A DNA stretch of 21,962 nucleotides from JAAYBT01 sp964404395 (lineage in GTDB: Bacteria > Bacillota > Clostridia > Acetivibrionales > DTU013), in the NCBI GenBank assembly GCA_964404395.1, contig CAYOKA010000028.1:1-21962 (forward strand), read 5' to 3'. Every line of letters starts with the position of its first letter. Position 1 is the first letter of the stretch. A program made the translations under genes and the position numbers. The notes under the pieces were generated by a model. The model saw only the letters and a program-made list of their open reading frames with translations, was not told the origin of the DNA and did no database searches. Shown here in pieces: positions 7,091-15,853 of the stretch.

Positions 7091-9787
7091 TCATAATGTC
7101 TCGTACCAGTTGGTGCCTGTCTTGACCTCTGCAATAAGCGGCACATCAAGCCTAACGGCATTCTGCATACAATTGTGTAAAATCTTTTCTACATTCGCTT
7201 TTTCACTGATGTGTGTTTCTATGATTAGCTCATCATGGACTTGAAGTATTAACCTTGATTTCATATTATGCTTGTTCAATTCATTATATACCCTTACCAT
7301 TGCTATTTTTATAATGTCAGCAGCGCTGCCTTGAATCGGCATGTTCATTGCGACTCTTTCGCCGAAGGATCTTGTATTAAAATTGGAGGATTTAAGCTCG
7401 GGCAAATATCTTCTCCTGTTGAACAATGTTTCAACAAAGCCTTTCGATTTGCCGTTTTCCACGGTGTCACGCATATATTGCTTAACGCCCTGAAACCTTT
7501 CCAGATATTCATCAATATAATTGCGCGCTTCTTTTCTGCTAATGTCCAAATCCTTCGCCAGACTAAAGTCTCCTATCCCATATACAATGCCGAAATTGAC
7601 CGCCTTTGCCCTGGAGCGTAGCAAAGACGTTACTTCATCCATTGGAACATGAAATACACGGGAGGCTGTAGCAGTGTGGATATCCTCATTATTTCTGAAT
7701 GCATCAATCATATTATCATCACCCGTTATATGGGCAAGAACTCTCAATTCAATCTGGGAATAATCGGCATCAGACAGCAAAAACTCCTCATTTTCTGTTA
7801 TGAAGACCTTTCGGATTTCTCTTCCCATTTCAAGCTTGATTGGTATGTTCTGCAGATTCGGCTCAGTACTACTAATCCTTCCTGTAGCTGTTACGGTCTG
7901 GTTAAAGCTGGAATGAATGCGACCGGTGGCCGGATTAACCACATGGAGTAATCCCTCCGCATATGTGGATTTCAGCTTAACCAACTGTCGGTATTCCAGA
8001 ATCCTCGAAACAATACTGTTTTGTGAGGCAAGCTGTTCAAGCACTTGCGCATCTGTAGAATACCCTGTTTTCGTTTTCTTTTTTGCCGGTAGTCCAAGCT
8101 TTTCAAACAAAATAACACCAAGCTGTTTAGGTGAATTTATATTAAACTCCTCGCCTGCCGCTTGGTATATATCATCCTCCGCAGCAGTGATTTTATCGTC
8201 AAGCTTGGCTGAAAACTGCATAAGGGCATCAACATTTACCTTAAAACCTCTGTATTCCATATCTGCAAGCACTTCAATTAGTGGCATCTCTATTTCATAG
8301 CACAGCTCTTCCTGTCCATTTTTATGAATGATTTCACGAATCTCTTCCGTCAGCTTCAACAATGTTCTGCTATGGTATAAGGATGCTGCTGCAAGCCGAT
8401 CTGTGGGTATTTCAGAAAAGGGTGTATAGTTTCTCCCCTTACCGGTTAACTCCTCCATAGACTCGAAGGTGTAGCCTAAGTATTCATGTGAAAGCTCCGC
8501 AACAGTAAAAGTACTGCGGGAAGGATTAAGAATATAGGCACCTATCATTGTGTCAAAGGCTAAACAATTAAGCGCACACCCCTTCCACTTCAAATATACA
8601 ATAAAGCTCTTCAAGTCATGTCCAATTACTCTTATTTTATTGTTATTAAAAACAGAAGCAAATTGTTGTAAGAACTGCTCTTCACTGATGCCGCCTCCTA
8701 TTTTGACAAATACATTCTTGTTTCCCCAGGAGAATGCAATACCGGCCAATCTATATTGAAATTCGTCAATCCGGTCTATCAGCTGAAACATGGCCACTTC
8801 TTCACAATTATTTATCTCTAATCCAACCTGAGCCAGTGTAATTGGATCGTCCACAATTGTAACCGGCAATTCAGCTAATGGATTTATTTGTGGCTTTCCT
8901 GCCTGCTCAAGTCCAAACTTCTTAATCAGGCTCTTAAATTCAAGCCGTTCAAAAAGTTCATAGAGTCTGGACTCATCAAACTCCCGGCGTTTCAGTTCTT
9001 CCATTTGGCACAGGGTCGGCATTTGCGTGTCTATCGTAGCAATATGTCTACTCATATATGCCAGCTCTTTATTTTCTTTCAGCTTTTCGCGGACACCCTT
9101 TTTCTCAATGTTATCAATGTTTTCATAAATACCGTCAAGGCTTCCAAACGACTTGATAAGAGCCAGTGCAGTTTTCTCACCTATGCCCGGCACTCCGGGA
9201 ATATTATCGGATTTGTCGCCCATAAGTCCCTTTACATCAATAAATTGTGTGGGAGTGACACCGTAGCGATCCATAACCCCCTGAGCATCATAGTTTTCGG
9301 TTTCTCTCCTGCCTGCTCTGGTAACAGGCAGCAGTATTTTAGTCTTTTCAGATGCGAGCTGCAGCGAATCCCTGTCACCCGTCACAATAACGACCTGAAT
9401 ATCTTTGTCCTCGGCGCATTTGGAAACTGACCCAATAATATCATCCGCCTCAAATCCTTCCATCTCCAGGCATTTGATATTCATCGCATCCAGAACCTCT
9501 TTCATGTAGGGCATCTGTTCTGCAAGCTCCGGAGGCATACCCTTCCTTGTTGCTTTGTAGTCTGCGAATTCCTGATGCCTGAAGGTGGGTGCCTTCAAAT
9601 CAAAGGCAACGCAAAGATATTGCGGGTTTTCTTCATTTAGGAATTTATTCAGAATGTTCAAAAATCCATAAATGGCGTTTGTATGCAGGCCATCAGTCGT
9701 TGCCAGCAATTGCGCCCCTTTCAAACCGTAAAAAGCCCTATTGAGTATGCTATTTCCATCTATAATCATTAATTTCCCTGTGCTCAT
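7091..9787 (-). CDS. polA: DNA polymerase I
   Basis: An 898-residue enzyme for Okazaki fragment maturation and repair. The N-terminal 5' nuclease domain (about 1-290) keeps its acidic metal ligands in IIDGNS, EGFEADDIIG, VTGDRDSLQL and GLMGDKSDNIPGV, the last beginning the helix-hairpin-helix region. The middle domain (about 300-480) has the 3'-5' exonuclease fold, but the DxE site, the NLKxD site and the YxxxD site are all replaced, so proofreading is probably lost, as in many Firmicutes. The polymerase domain has motif A DYSQIELR (D675), the O-helix RSRAKAVNFGIVYG and motif C VHDELI (D852). Phe in NFG matches the E. coli type that disfavours dideoxynucleotides. The ATG at 9787 has GGAGG eight bases upstream. 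It is the first gene of its probable operon. Confidence 0.98.
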   Translation of the reverse strand: MSTGKLMIIDGNSILNRAFYGLKGAQLLATTDGLHTNAIYGFLNILNKFLNEENPQYLCVAFDLKAPTFRHQEFADYKATRKGMPPELAEQMPYMKEVLDAMNIKCLEMEGFEADDIIGSVSKCAEDKDIQVVIVTGDRDSLQLASEKTKILLPVTRAGRRETENYDAQGVMDRYGVTPTQFIDVKGLMGDKSDNIPGVPGIGEKTALALIKSFGSLDGIYENIDNIEKKGVREKLKENKELAYMSRHIATIDTQMPTLCQMEELKRREFDESRLYELFERLEFKSLIKKFGLEQAGKPQINPLAELPVTIVDDPITLAQVGLEINNCEEVAMFQLIDRIDEFQYRLAGIAFSWGNKNVFVKIGGGISEEQFLQQFASVFNNNKIRVIGHDLKSFIVYLKWKGCALNCLAFDTMIGAYILNPSRSTFTVAELSHEYLGYTFESMEELTGKGRNYTPFSEIPTDRLAAASLYHSRTLLKLTEEIREIIHKNGQEELCYEIEMPLIEVLADMEYRGFKVNVDALMQFSAKLDDKITAAEDDIYQAAGEEFNINSPKQLGVILFEKLGLPAKKKTKTGYSTDAQVLEQLASQNSIVSRILEYRQLVKLKSTYAEGLLHVVNPATGRIHSSFNQTVTATGRISSTEPNLQNIPIKLEMGREIRKVFITENEEFLLSDADYSQIELRVLAHITGDDNMIDAFRNNEDIHTATASRVFHVPMDEVTSLLRSRAKAVNFGIVYGIGDFSLAKDLDISRKEARNYIDEYLERFQGVKQYMRDTVENGKSKGFVETLFNRRRYLPELKSSNFNTRSFGERVAMNMPIQGSAADIIKIAMVRVYNELNKHNMKSRLILQVHDELIIETHISEKANVEKILHNCMQNAVRLDVPLIAEVKTGTNWYETL

Positions 9788-9806
9788 AACAATCCTCCGC
9801 GCATCT

Positions 9807-9835
9807 ATTGTACACAAAAAAGTAATAGCCGTAAA
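9807..9835 (-). promoter_or_regulatory. probable sigma-A promoter of the polA operon
   Basis: Read on the minus strand, TTTACG (9830-9835) is followed by a 17-base spacer and TACAAT (9807-9812). The start site would fall near 9800, shortly before the ribosome site and the polA ATG at 9787. Spacing is ideal; the -10 box matches five of six positions and the -35 box four of six. Confidence 0.45.
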
Positions 9836-9867
9836 GCGCCGTTATAAAAGCTATTCTATAACATATT

Positions 9868-9915
9868 CTATATAAAACAAATCCAGTGGACAGCTCTTTA
9901 CTTTCATCCACTGGA
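9868..9915 (-). terminator. intrinsic terminator of the sigma/anti-sigma operon
   Basis: TCCAGTGGA (9882-9890) and TCCACTGGA (9907-9915) form a perfect nine-base stem around a 16-base loop. On the minus strand the stem is followed by TTTGTTTTATA, a U-rich tract, while the plus-strand side is A-rich. It therefore ends transcripts coming from the anti-sigma gene, whose stop is about 57 bases upstream. The loop is longer than usual, which lowers confidence slightly. Confidence 0.72.
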
Positions 9916-9971
9916 AAAATAAATCAACGTTATATCTTCTTAAGGGCTAACCCCACATTTGATATTATACT

Positions 9972-11159
9972 TTATTTTTGGGTAATAGTAATCGTAACAG
10001 TGACAAAATCCGACCCCAGCCTGATACTTTCAATCTGAGCATCAACAGCTTCCTTTAACTGCTTAAGCTTAGCTATTTCATTTTTATCAGTCTTCTGTTC
10101 ACTCTGAAGCCCCTGTAGCCTGGTATCTATCTTCTCGGACTCTATAATCATGCTATTAATTGTATCTGTCATGTCCTCGGAAACAAAGGCACCCATATGA
10201 ATGTTAGCCGCACCCATTGTATCGCTCAGTTCACTTATAAAGCGGTCATACTGCATCTGGGGAAGAACAAAATGTATCAGAGTGCGCATCTGGTCTGTTT
10301 TGTCGTAGTCATCGCTCGTGGACTGTGCGGCTAAATCTCTATTGGTGGATACAGCTATGCTGAAGGCTTCCATTTCATCTGAAGCGTCCTGCAAAACCTG
10401 CACAGACTCCATTTCCTCACCACTGTTAGCAATAGCTATTAATCTGACTCTTTCAGCCACATCGTCCGGTTCTTCCGATGTTATTGTAATAGTTGATGTC
10501 ATGTATAAAACCACTTCGGATTCAGGTAATTCCGCAAGTGATAGCGCCGCTTTGCGACCCGCCATTGTTCCGGAGCGATCAGTTTCTACGGTACCCGATC
10601 CGCTATCTATTGAGTTGTATCCTGTCAGGTCACCCTCAGCAGAGCCATCATCTACGTAAGAAGCTCCCTTAGCATCGGCATTGTTGCCGTCCAAAGGCTT
10701 ATCACCAGGCGCTGCTTCCTCTGCTGAATATAAATCAGCCTTTGCCATTGCCATCTCAGGTGCAGCTGAATCTGCTGCATTATCAGCTGTCATTTTAGAC
10801 GAAAACAAGCCAAATCTGATAAAGGTGCCCGCAAGGAAGATCAGGAGAACACTTGCTGCGATAGATGCAAATGCTTTTGAAAAGAAGAAACTCTTCGTCT
10901 TTCTGATGCTTTCAGCTTTAACTGCTTTTCTTTGCTTAACGGCAAGAAGCTTCTCATGGAGCTCCATTTGGAACTCAGCAGGCAACTCCTGCTGGGGCAA
11001 ACTATTGCAAATGCTGACAATACGCCTCATCTCATCAAATTCTCTTTTACATTCACGACATTTGCCTATATGCTCCTCAAAGGAAAGCTTCTGAGCTTCG
11101 TCCAATTCATCATCAATATATGCACTTATATTTTCTCGATAGTTTATGCAGCTTTTCAT
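9972..11159 (-). CDS. anti-sigma factor: zinc-finger ZAS domain plus DUF4349-like sensor
   Basis: A 395-residue transmembrane protein. The N-terminus carries a zf-HC2 (ZAS) domain with H-x3-C-x2-C in EEHIGKCRECKREF, which in the family binds and blocks an ECF sigma factor. One membrane segment follows at about residues 95-118 (AFASIAASVLLIFLAGTF). The extracellular part has a low-complexity Ala/Asp/Ser linker, then a DUF4349-like domain with a coiled-coil segment (about 340-375) and a terminal beta strand FVTVTITITQK. DUF4349 proteins usually have a C-terminal membrane span, which is missing here; the span sits before the domain. The ATG at 11159 has AAAGGAGGG six bases upstream. Upstream ATGs at 11177 and 11198 are rejected because the first is part of that ribosome site and the second lies inside the sigma gene. 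It follows the sigma gene by 19 bases. Confidence 0.9.
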   Translation of the reverse strand: MKSCINYRENISAYIDDELDEAQKLSFEEHIGKCRECKREFDEMRRIVSICNSLPQQELPAEFQMELHEKLLAVKQRKAVKAESIRKTKSFFFSKAFASIAASVLLIFLAGTFIRFGLFSSKMTADNAADSAAPEMAMAKADLYSAEEAAPGDKPLDGNNADAKGASYVDDGSAEGDLTGYNSIDSGSGTVETDRSGTMAGRKAALSLAELPESEVVLYMTSTITITSEEPDDVAERVRLIAIANSGEEMESVQVLQDASDEMEAFSIAVSTNRDLAAQSTSDDYDKTDQMRTLIHFVLPQMQYDRFISELSDTMGAANIHMGAFVSEDMTDTINSMIIESEKIDTRLQGLQSEQKTDKNEIAKLKQLKEAVDAQIESIRLGSDFVTVTITITQK

Positions 11160-11178
11160 CTCCGACCCTCCTTTCATA

Positions 11179-11775
11179 TTATCTGACGGACTCCTCACTA
11201 AAAAGTTCCCGTCTATCTGACAATATATTTTTTAAGGCATTTCTCGCTCTATTGATTCTCGATTTCACGGTGCCCTCAGGGCAATCCAGGACCTGTGATA
11301 TTTCGTTATAACTTAATCCTTGTATATCTCTCAATGAAATAACAATCCTCTGATCCTCCGGCAGGCTGTTAATTGCATCGTTAACAACGCCCCGCAGCTC
11401 TTCTCTTTCAGCGGCGGCGTCGGGCAATATATCATCGCTCTTAATCTGGCGCTGCATATCCCCCTCTTCACCATGTATTTCCTGGTCAAGGGAAAACTCC
11501 TTTTTGCTTTTCCTCCTTCTAAGCTCATCAAGACAAACATTAGTCGTTATTCTATAAATCCAGGTGGAAAAAGACGATTGCTCTTTAAACTTTACAATCG
11601 ATCTGAATATTCTAATAAGCGCTTCCTGAACCATATCGGCAGCATCATCAGGATTGCCGACGATTCTGTAAGCCAGATTAAACATTTTCTTTTGATAGCT
11701 TTCTACCAGCTCTTCAAAGGCAGCGACATCGCCAGCCTTCGCTTTTTTAAGCAGATACTGCTCATTTTGACCCAT
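11179..11775 (-). CDS. ECF-type RNA polymerase sigma factor, SigW/RpoE-like
   Basis: A 198-residue sigma-70 family protein with only regions 2 and 4. Region 2 includes FNLAYRIVGNPDDAADMVQE and the -10 recognition helix ending STWIYRITTNVCLDELRR. An acidic linker of about 40 residues follows. Region 4 holds the helix-turn-helix LSYNEISQVLDCPEGTVKSR. It directs polymerase to promoters of a stress regulon, typically for the envelope, and should be held inactive by the membrane protein encoded just downstream. The ATG at 11775 has GGGGAT and AAAGAGA upstream, a fair ribosome site. Self-regulation is common in this family, but the promoter I can see upstream looks like a sigma-A type, not a GAAAC type. 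The assignment to the family is firm; the regulon is unknown. Confidence 0.95.
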   Translation of the reverse strand: MGQNEQYLLKKAKAGDVAAFEELVESYQKKMFNLAYRIVGNPDDAADMVQEALIRIFRSIVKFKEQSSFSTWIYRITTNVCLDELRRRKSKKEFSLDQEIHGEEGDMQRQIKSDDILPDAAAEREELRGVVNDAINSLPEDQRIVISLRDIQGLSYNEISQVLDCPEGTVKSRINRARNALKNILSDRRELFSEESVR

Positions 11776-11830
11776 AAAATCTCTTTATCCCCCTGCTATC
11801 CATCTTAAGTAAAAGACAAGCACAGAGTTT

Positions 11831-11859
11831 ATTATACATTATTTATTGTTTTGTTTAAA
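11831..11859 (-). promoter_or_regulatory. probable sigma-A promoter of the sigma factor operon
   Basis: On the minus strand TTTAAA (11854-11859) is followed by a 17-base spacer and a perfect TATAAT (11831-11836). It begins only 20 bases after the stop of the truncated murA. A partly symmetric AT-rich segment, GTTTCAAAGGTTTAAAC on the minus strand, overlaps the -35 box and might be an operator, but that is speculative. Confidence 0.5.
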
Positions 11860-11879
11860 CCTTTGAAACAAATTAGTGC

Positions 11880-12239
11880 CTATAGAGGTATACACCCACC
11901 CGGGTAGCTAATAGCCACTTTGCCGCATCTTGCCAGCATCGGACCCATGAAAATAATAGATGAACGCATTTCAGCTGCCAGCTCCACCGGTATTTGAGTT
12001 TCACTGATAGTTGAGGAATTGATTGTGATGACATCACCCTCCATTTTCACCTTACAGCCGATCTTCCTCAAGATTTCTATCATTACTTCTACATCTTTTA
12101 ACCTGGGACAGTTTTTTATTATACTTTCTTTGCCGTTGAGCAAAGAAGCCGCCATTATAGGCAAAACAGCATTCTTGGAGCCCTCTACTACAATCTCGCC
12201 ACTAAGCCTGGCTCCTCCTGTGATTACCAATTTGCTCAT
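11880..12239 (-). pseudogene. murA: truncated UDP-GlcNAc 1-carboxyvinyltransferase (N-terminal 119 residues)
   Basis: The reading frame matches the first quarter of MurA, which adds enolpyruvate to UDP-GlcNAc in the first committed step of peptidoglycan synthesis. Visible are the N-terminal strand, the conserved Lys in GSKNA (K22), AAEMRSSIIFMGPMLAR, and the catalytic loop PGGC with Cys116. After PGGC only Ile-Pro-Leu and a TAG remain, where normal enzymes of about 420 residues continue with IGxRPIDLH. The rest of both domains is missing, so it cannot be active. The start (ATG at 12239 with GAGGTG upstream) and frame are intact, with no internal stop, so the loss may be recent. Sequence beyond the stop shows no leftover murA in any frame. 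A second, complete murA elsewhere is expected, since Firmicutes often have two. Confidence 0.82.
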
Positions 12240-12288
12240 AAAAACACCTCACACACAATCCATTTTATGCGAGGCAAATGTAATATGT

Positions 12289-13398
12289 TCAGATTCTTTC
12301 ATACTTGCTATAGCGGGAGATATTTAGTAATATGCCAACCTCCGCCATAAAAAGGACAAGGGATGTGCCGCCCGAGCTAAAGAAGGGCAGCGAAACCCCT
12401 GTTGGTGGAATAGTGTTTGTGACAACGGCTACATTGAAAAGGCTCTGTACGGCTATAAGTGAGGTTATTCCCGTAGCAATCAGGCTCCCATGTGAATCCG
12501 GGGCATTTAGGGCAATCTTTATACCCCTCCAAATAAATATCATAAATAGCAGCAAAACAGCAATAACTCCGACAAATCCAAGCTCCTCAGCCAGTATTGC
12601 GAATATATAATCATTATGCGGTTCGGGGACATAAAGGAATTTTTGCATGCTTTGACCAAGCCCTCTCCCAAATATTCCTCCCGAGCCGATGGCATAAAGG
12701 GATTGAATTGTCTGGTAGCCGGAACCCAGCGGGCTGCTCCAGGGATCCAGCCATGAAGTGATACGCGGGGTCATATAGTCTGTAAATGATATAACTGCTA
12801 CAACCATGGCAGATATCGGTACAACAAGCAGCAGAAAATGTCTTATCTTTGCGCCTGCGACAAAAAGCATTATCATGGCAATGGTAATCATAATAATTGT
12901 GGCACTAAGATGTGTTTCCAATAACAGGAGCAGTGATATGAGACCTATTAAAAACAGATAGGGCATCAAATCACCAAAAAAGGATTTAAGCGGTTTTTTT
13001 CTTTTTGAAAGGTTGTAGGAAAAAAACAATATCAATGCCAGCTTAGTTAGCTCTGACGGCTGGAACCGAATTCCGGCAATCTCGATCCACCTCCAGGAAT
13101 CGTTTGCTTCACTGCCTATACCCGGAATCAAAACAAGTATCAGCAAAATAATGCAGGCTCCTATGAGTACCCAAACAGTCTTTTTCCCGAATTTGTGATA
13201 ATCATAGTTAGCTGCGAAAATCATCGCCGCCATACCTAACGCTGCAAACACCAGCTGACTTGTGATGTAATGGTATATATTGTTGAACTTTCTCTCGGCA
13301 GTGGGTGCACTGGCACTGAAAACCATGACCAGCCCCAGCGACAGCAAGATCAAAACTGTTATGAACAGTATAAAATCAAATGGCTTCTTATCCTTCAT
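12289..13398 (-). CDS. ftsW: peptidoglycan glycosyltransferase FtsW (SEDS family)
   Basis: A 369-residue polytopic membrane protein with about ten membrane segments. The SEDS family polymerises glycan strands from lipid II, with a partner class B PBP. Key blocks are FSASAP in the first span, the loop RWIEIAGIRFQPSE (101-115), LDPWSSPLGSGYQTIQS, and PEPHNDYIFAILAEELG. The last contains Asp263, aligned with the catalytic Asp of E. coli RodA and FtsW in the HTDFIF motif. PPTGVSLPFFSSGG near the C-terminus is also conserved. The ATG at 13398 has GGAGG seven bases upstream. It lies 34 bases after mraY. FtsW and SpoVE are hard to separate in clostridia; position in the dcw cluster beside the division PBP fits either. 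Confidence 0.95.
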   Translation of the reverse strand: MKDKKPFDFILFITVLILLSLGLVMVFSASAPTAERKFNNIYHYITSQLVFAALGMAAMIFAANYDYHKFGKKTVWVLIGACIILLILVLIPGIGSEANDSWRWIEIAGIRFQPSELTKLALILFFSYNLSKRKKPLKSFFGDLMPYLFLIGLISLLLLLETHLSATIIMITIAMIMLFVAGAKIRHFLLLVVPISAMVVAVISFTDYMTPRITSWLDPWSSPLGSGYQTIQSLYAIGSGGIFGRGLGQSMQKFLYVPEPHNDYIFAILAEELGFVGVIAVLLLFMIFIWRGIKIALNAPDSHGSLIATGITSLIAVQSLFNVAVVTNTIPPTGVSLPFFSSGGTSLVLFMAEVGILLNISRYSKYERI

Positions 13399-13432
13399 CT
13401 TAAACCTCCGCTTACAGATAATGCGTCAGCAG

Positions 13433-14437
13433 TCAGTGTATAAAATCCAGCTTCAAGGTAGCAAATCCAGCAAAACATAGTATTATAGTGATGGTCCAAA
13501 AAACTCTGACTACCTTGGTCTCCTTCCAACCTGATAACTCGAAGTGATGATGTATCGGCGCCATCTTAAAGACTCTTTTGCCTCTCAGCTTAAAGGAAAC
13601 TACCTGTATGAATACCGACAAGCTTTCCACAGCATATATTCCACCCGCTACCAGCAGCATCCAGGGGATCTTCATTAGTACCGCCGCCGCTCCCACGACG
13701 CCACCCAATGCAAGAGAGCCTGTGTCTCCCATGATGACCTTTGCAGGATAAACATTGAATGTAAGAAATCCCAAGCACCCTCCTGCAGTGATAGAACACA
13801 TCATCTTAAGATAATCCCATTGGGGTCGTTGCATAGCTACTATTGTAAAAAATACAGTAACTATCAAAGTAACACCCGCGGCCAATCCGTCCACACCATC
13901 AGTCATATTTACCGAGTTTGTAATCAGGTACATTACAATTATAACCAGTGGAACGAACAACCAAACAGGCAACTTAACTACAGCCTCACTTCCGGTGAAG
14001 GGAAGAATCATTCCGGTACCAAGTGAAGGAGTGTATGCCACATAAAAAGCAAAGGCAGCTGACATAACAAACTGCAGGAAGGATTTGCTCCTTGCACTCA
14101 AACCGTCCTTATTCTTTCTTATTACCTTAAGCATATCATCAATAAAACCGATAAGTCCAAATCCTAGCGTTACAATTAGCATCGGAATGAGCATGGGATA
14201 TTTCGAGGAAAAAAGAAAAGTTGTTATAAGCATAGGTATCAGAAAAATCAAGCCGCCTATGGTAGGAATACCCATCTTTTTCAAATGTGTCTGCGGGCCA
14301 TCATCTCGTATCGTCTGTCCAAATTTTAATCTCTTAAGCAGTGGTATTATTAGGACTCCTGCAATCAGTGCAAGTATAAATGTTATCGCAAATGCAGCTA
14401 CTTCCGGTGATTTTGATAAGTTAAATTCCAAGCTCAT
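13433..14437 (-). CDS. mraY: phospho-N-acetylmuramoyl-pentapeptide transferase
   Basis: A membrane enzyme of 332-334 residues with about ten spans that moves phospho-MurNAc-pentapeptide from UDP to undecaprenyl phosphate, making lipid I. The signature blocks are the Asp pair FIDD (about 98-101), NMTDGVDGLA (177-186), GDTGSLALGG, and the HHHFEL loop near the C-terminus. The start is not certain. The ATG at 14437 touches its GGAGG site with only about two bases between. A TTG two codons later (14431) stands at the normal distance of seven to eight bases, and would give a more usual N-terminus. I keep the ATG coordinates and note the alternative. It follows murF by 42 bases. Confidence 0.97.
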   Translation of the reverse strand: MSLEFNLSKSPEVAAFAITFILALIAGVLIIPLLKRLKFGQTIRDDGPQTHLKKMGIPTIGGLIFLIPMLITTFLFSSKYPMLIPMLIVTLGFGLIGFIDDMLKVIRKNKDGLSARSKSFLQFVMSAAFAFYVAYTPSLGTGMILPFTGSEAVVKLPVWLFVPLVIIVMYLITNSVNMTDGVDGLAAGVTLIVTVFFTIVAMQRPQWDYLKMMCSITAGGCLGFLTFNVYPAKVIMGDTGSLALGGVVGAAAVLMKIPWMLLVAGGIYAVESLSVFIQVVSFKLRGKRVFKMAPIHHHFELSGWKETKVVRVFWTITIILCFAGFATLKLDFIH

Positions 14438-14479
14438 TCCTCCGTGTTTCTATTATATTCCGTTAATTATTCATTTAGT

Positions 14480-15853
14480 TTATTTTTCTGTCAACGCCTG
14501 AACTATCTGTTCCATTTTCATACCTCTTGAGCCCTTAACAAGTACTGCATCTCCGGGCAGTAAAGCCTTACGAAGATGTTCGATAGCTTGACTATTATTT
14601 TGGAGCATAGTTGCCCGACTTGGAGAAAAACCTGCTTCGATGGCGCCCTTGACAATACTTGCTGCCTCCTTGCCCACTGTTACTAAAATATCAGGCTTTT
14701 TCCTTGCAACCTGTATGCCGGTTTCCGTATGTGCCCTTTCAGCCCAGTCACCAAGCTCCAGCATATCTCCCAGCACAGCAATTTTCCGCGTTGATTGCAT
14801 TTCCAACAACACATCTAAAGCCGCACTCATGGACTGAGGACTTGCATTATATGCATCATTGATAATAGTCATGTCATGTGCCTTTACAATGTTTAGCCTC
14901 ATCTTGCCGGGCCTGAAATGGGATATACCCTCGAGTAGATTCCTCATCGGGACACCCAGCTCAACCCCAGCCGCAATCGCAGCCAATGCATTATATACAT
15001 TATGGACACCCGGCACCGGCAGCTGTACTGTGTATTCCGCTTCTTCAATAGTTATGCTGAAATCAATGCCAAACTCTCCGCGGGATTGAATATTGTATGC
15101 CTGATAATCTACACCCTCCTCCAGTCCATAGGAAACCGTTCTACAGCTCAAAAGGTCCTTAACTCCGCTGAGCATTACGTCGTCTCCGTTCAGTATTAAC
15201 AAGCCCTCCGGCTGTAAGCCATCAAGAATCTCCAGCTTTGCCTTTAATATGTTCTGGCGGGATCCAAGATTCTCAATGTGGGAAAGCCCTACATTTGTAA
15301 TGATTCCCACTTTAGGCCTAACGATAGCTGCAAGAGTACTGATTTCTCCAACTGCGCTCATTCCCATCTCCACAACGGCCACTTCATGGTTGGTGTCCAG
15401 TTTAAACATGGTCAGCGGTAAGCCTATCTCATTATTGAAATTTCCTTCATTTTTTAACACATTGTATCTATCAGCAACCGCGCATGTAACCATATCCTTC
15501 GTACTGGTTTTCCCTACGCTGCCGGTTATGCCAACGAAAGGAATATCAAACCTGTTCCGATACCACTGTGCCAGGCTTTGAAGGGCCTTCAGCGTATCCT
15601 TCACCAGAATTACAGTCTTGCCCGGGAAATGATGGGATTCCTTTTGTGTCAGGGAAGCAGCTGCTCCCTGTTCAAATGCACTTCGTATATAATCATGCCC
15701 GTCAAAATTCTCTCCAATCAATGGTATGAAAAGATCACCGACGCTAATCTCCCTCGAATCTGCTGATATTCCAGAAACCATGGTGCTGCCGCCTGTCACT
15801 GCCAATTCCCCTCCAGTCGCAGCTAATAAATCCTCAATACTGAAACGGATCAT
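14480..15853 (-). CDS. murF: UDP-MurNAc-tripeptide--D-alanyl-D-alanine ligase
   Basis: A 457-residue Mur ligase that adds D-Ala-D-Ala to the UDP-MurNAc tripeptide in the cytoplasm, using ATP. It shows the N-terminal substrate domain (DSREISVGDLFIPL), the P-loop GITGSVGKT at 108-116, a central ATP domain with EMGMSAVGEI, and the C-terminal domain with NDAYNASPQSM and LGDMLELG. The ATG at 15853 overlaps the murE stop by four bases and has AAGGAGC about seven bases upstream, so the two are translationally coupled. Length and motifs are normal. Confidence 0.97.
   Translation of the reverse strand: MIRFSIEDLLAATGGELAVTGGSTMVSGISADSREISVGDLFIPLIGENFDGHDYIRSAFEQGAAASLTQKESHHFPGKTVILVKDTLKALQSLAQWYRNRFDIPFVGITGSVGKTSTKDMVTCAVADRYNVLKNEGNFNNEIGLPLTMFKLDTNHEVAVVEMGMSAVGEISTLAAIVRPKVGIITNVGLSHIENLGSRQNILKAKLEILDGLQPEGLLILNGDDVMLSGVKDLLSCRTVSYGLEEGVDYQAYNIQSRGEFGIDFSITIEEAEYTVQLPVPGVHNVYNALAAIAAGVELGVPMRNLLEGISHFRPGKMRLNIVKAHDMTIINDAYNASPQSMSAALDVLLEMQSTRKIAVLGDMLELGDWAERAHTETGIQVARKKPDILVTVGKEAASIVKGAIEAGFSPSRATMLQNNSQAIEHLRKALLPGDAVLVKGSRGMKMEQIVQALTEK

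Noticed and set aside
6353..7096. Open frame of 247 codons on the plus strand
   Set aside because: It is antisense to coaE and the transglycosylase gene, Ser/Leu-rich and without motifs or a ribosome site; a shadow frame.
11864..11891. SigW-like GAAAC box on the plus strand (TGAAAC at 11864)
   Set aside because: It points away from the sigma gene, into the antisense of the murA fragment, and no CGTA-like -10 element follows at 16 bases.
12289..13398. Possible loss of the catalytic Asp in FtsW because LDPWSSPLG lacks the second Asp seen in some relatives
   Set aside because: The catalytic Asp of the family is the one in the HxDxIF motif, and it is present as Asp263 in HNDYIF.
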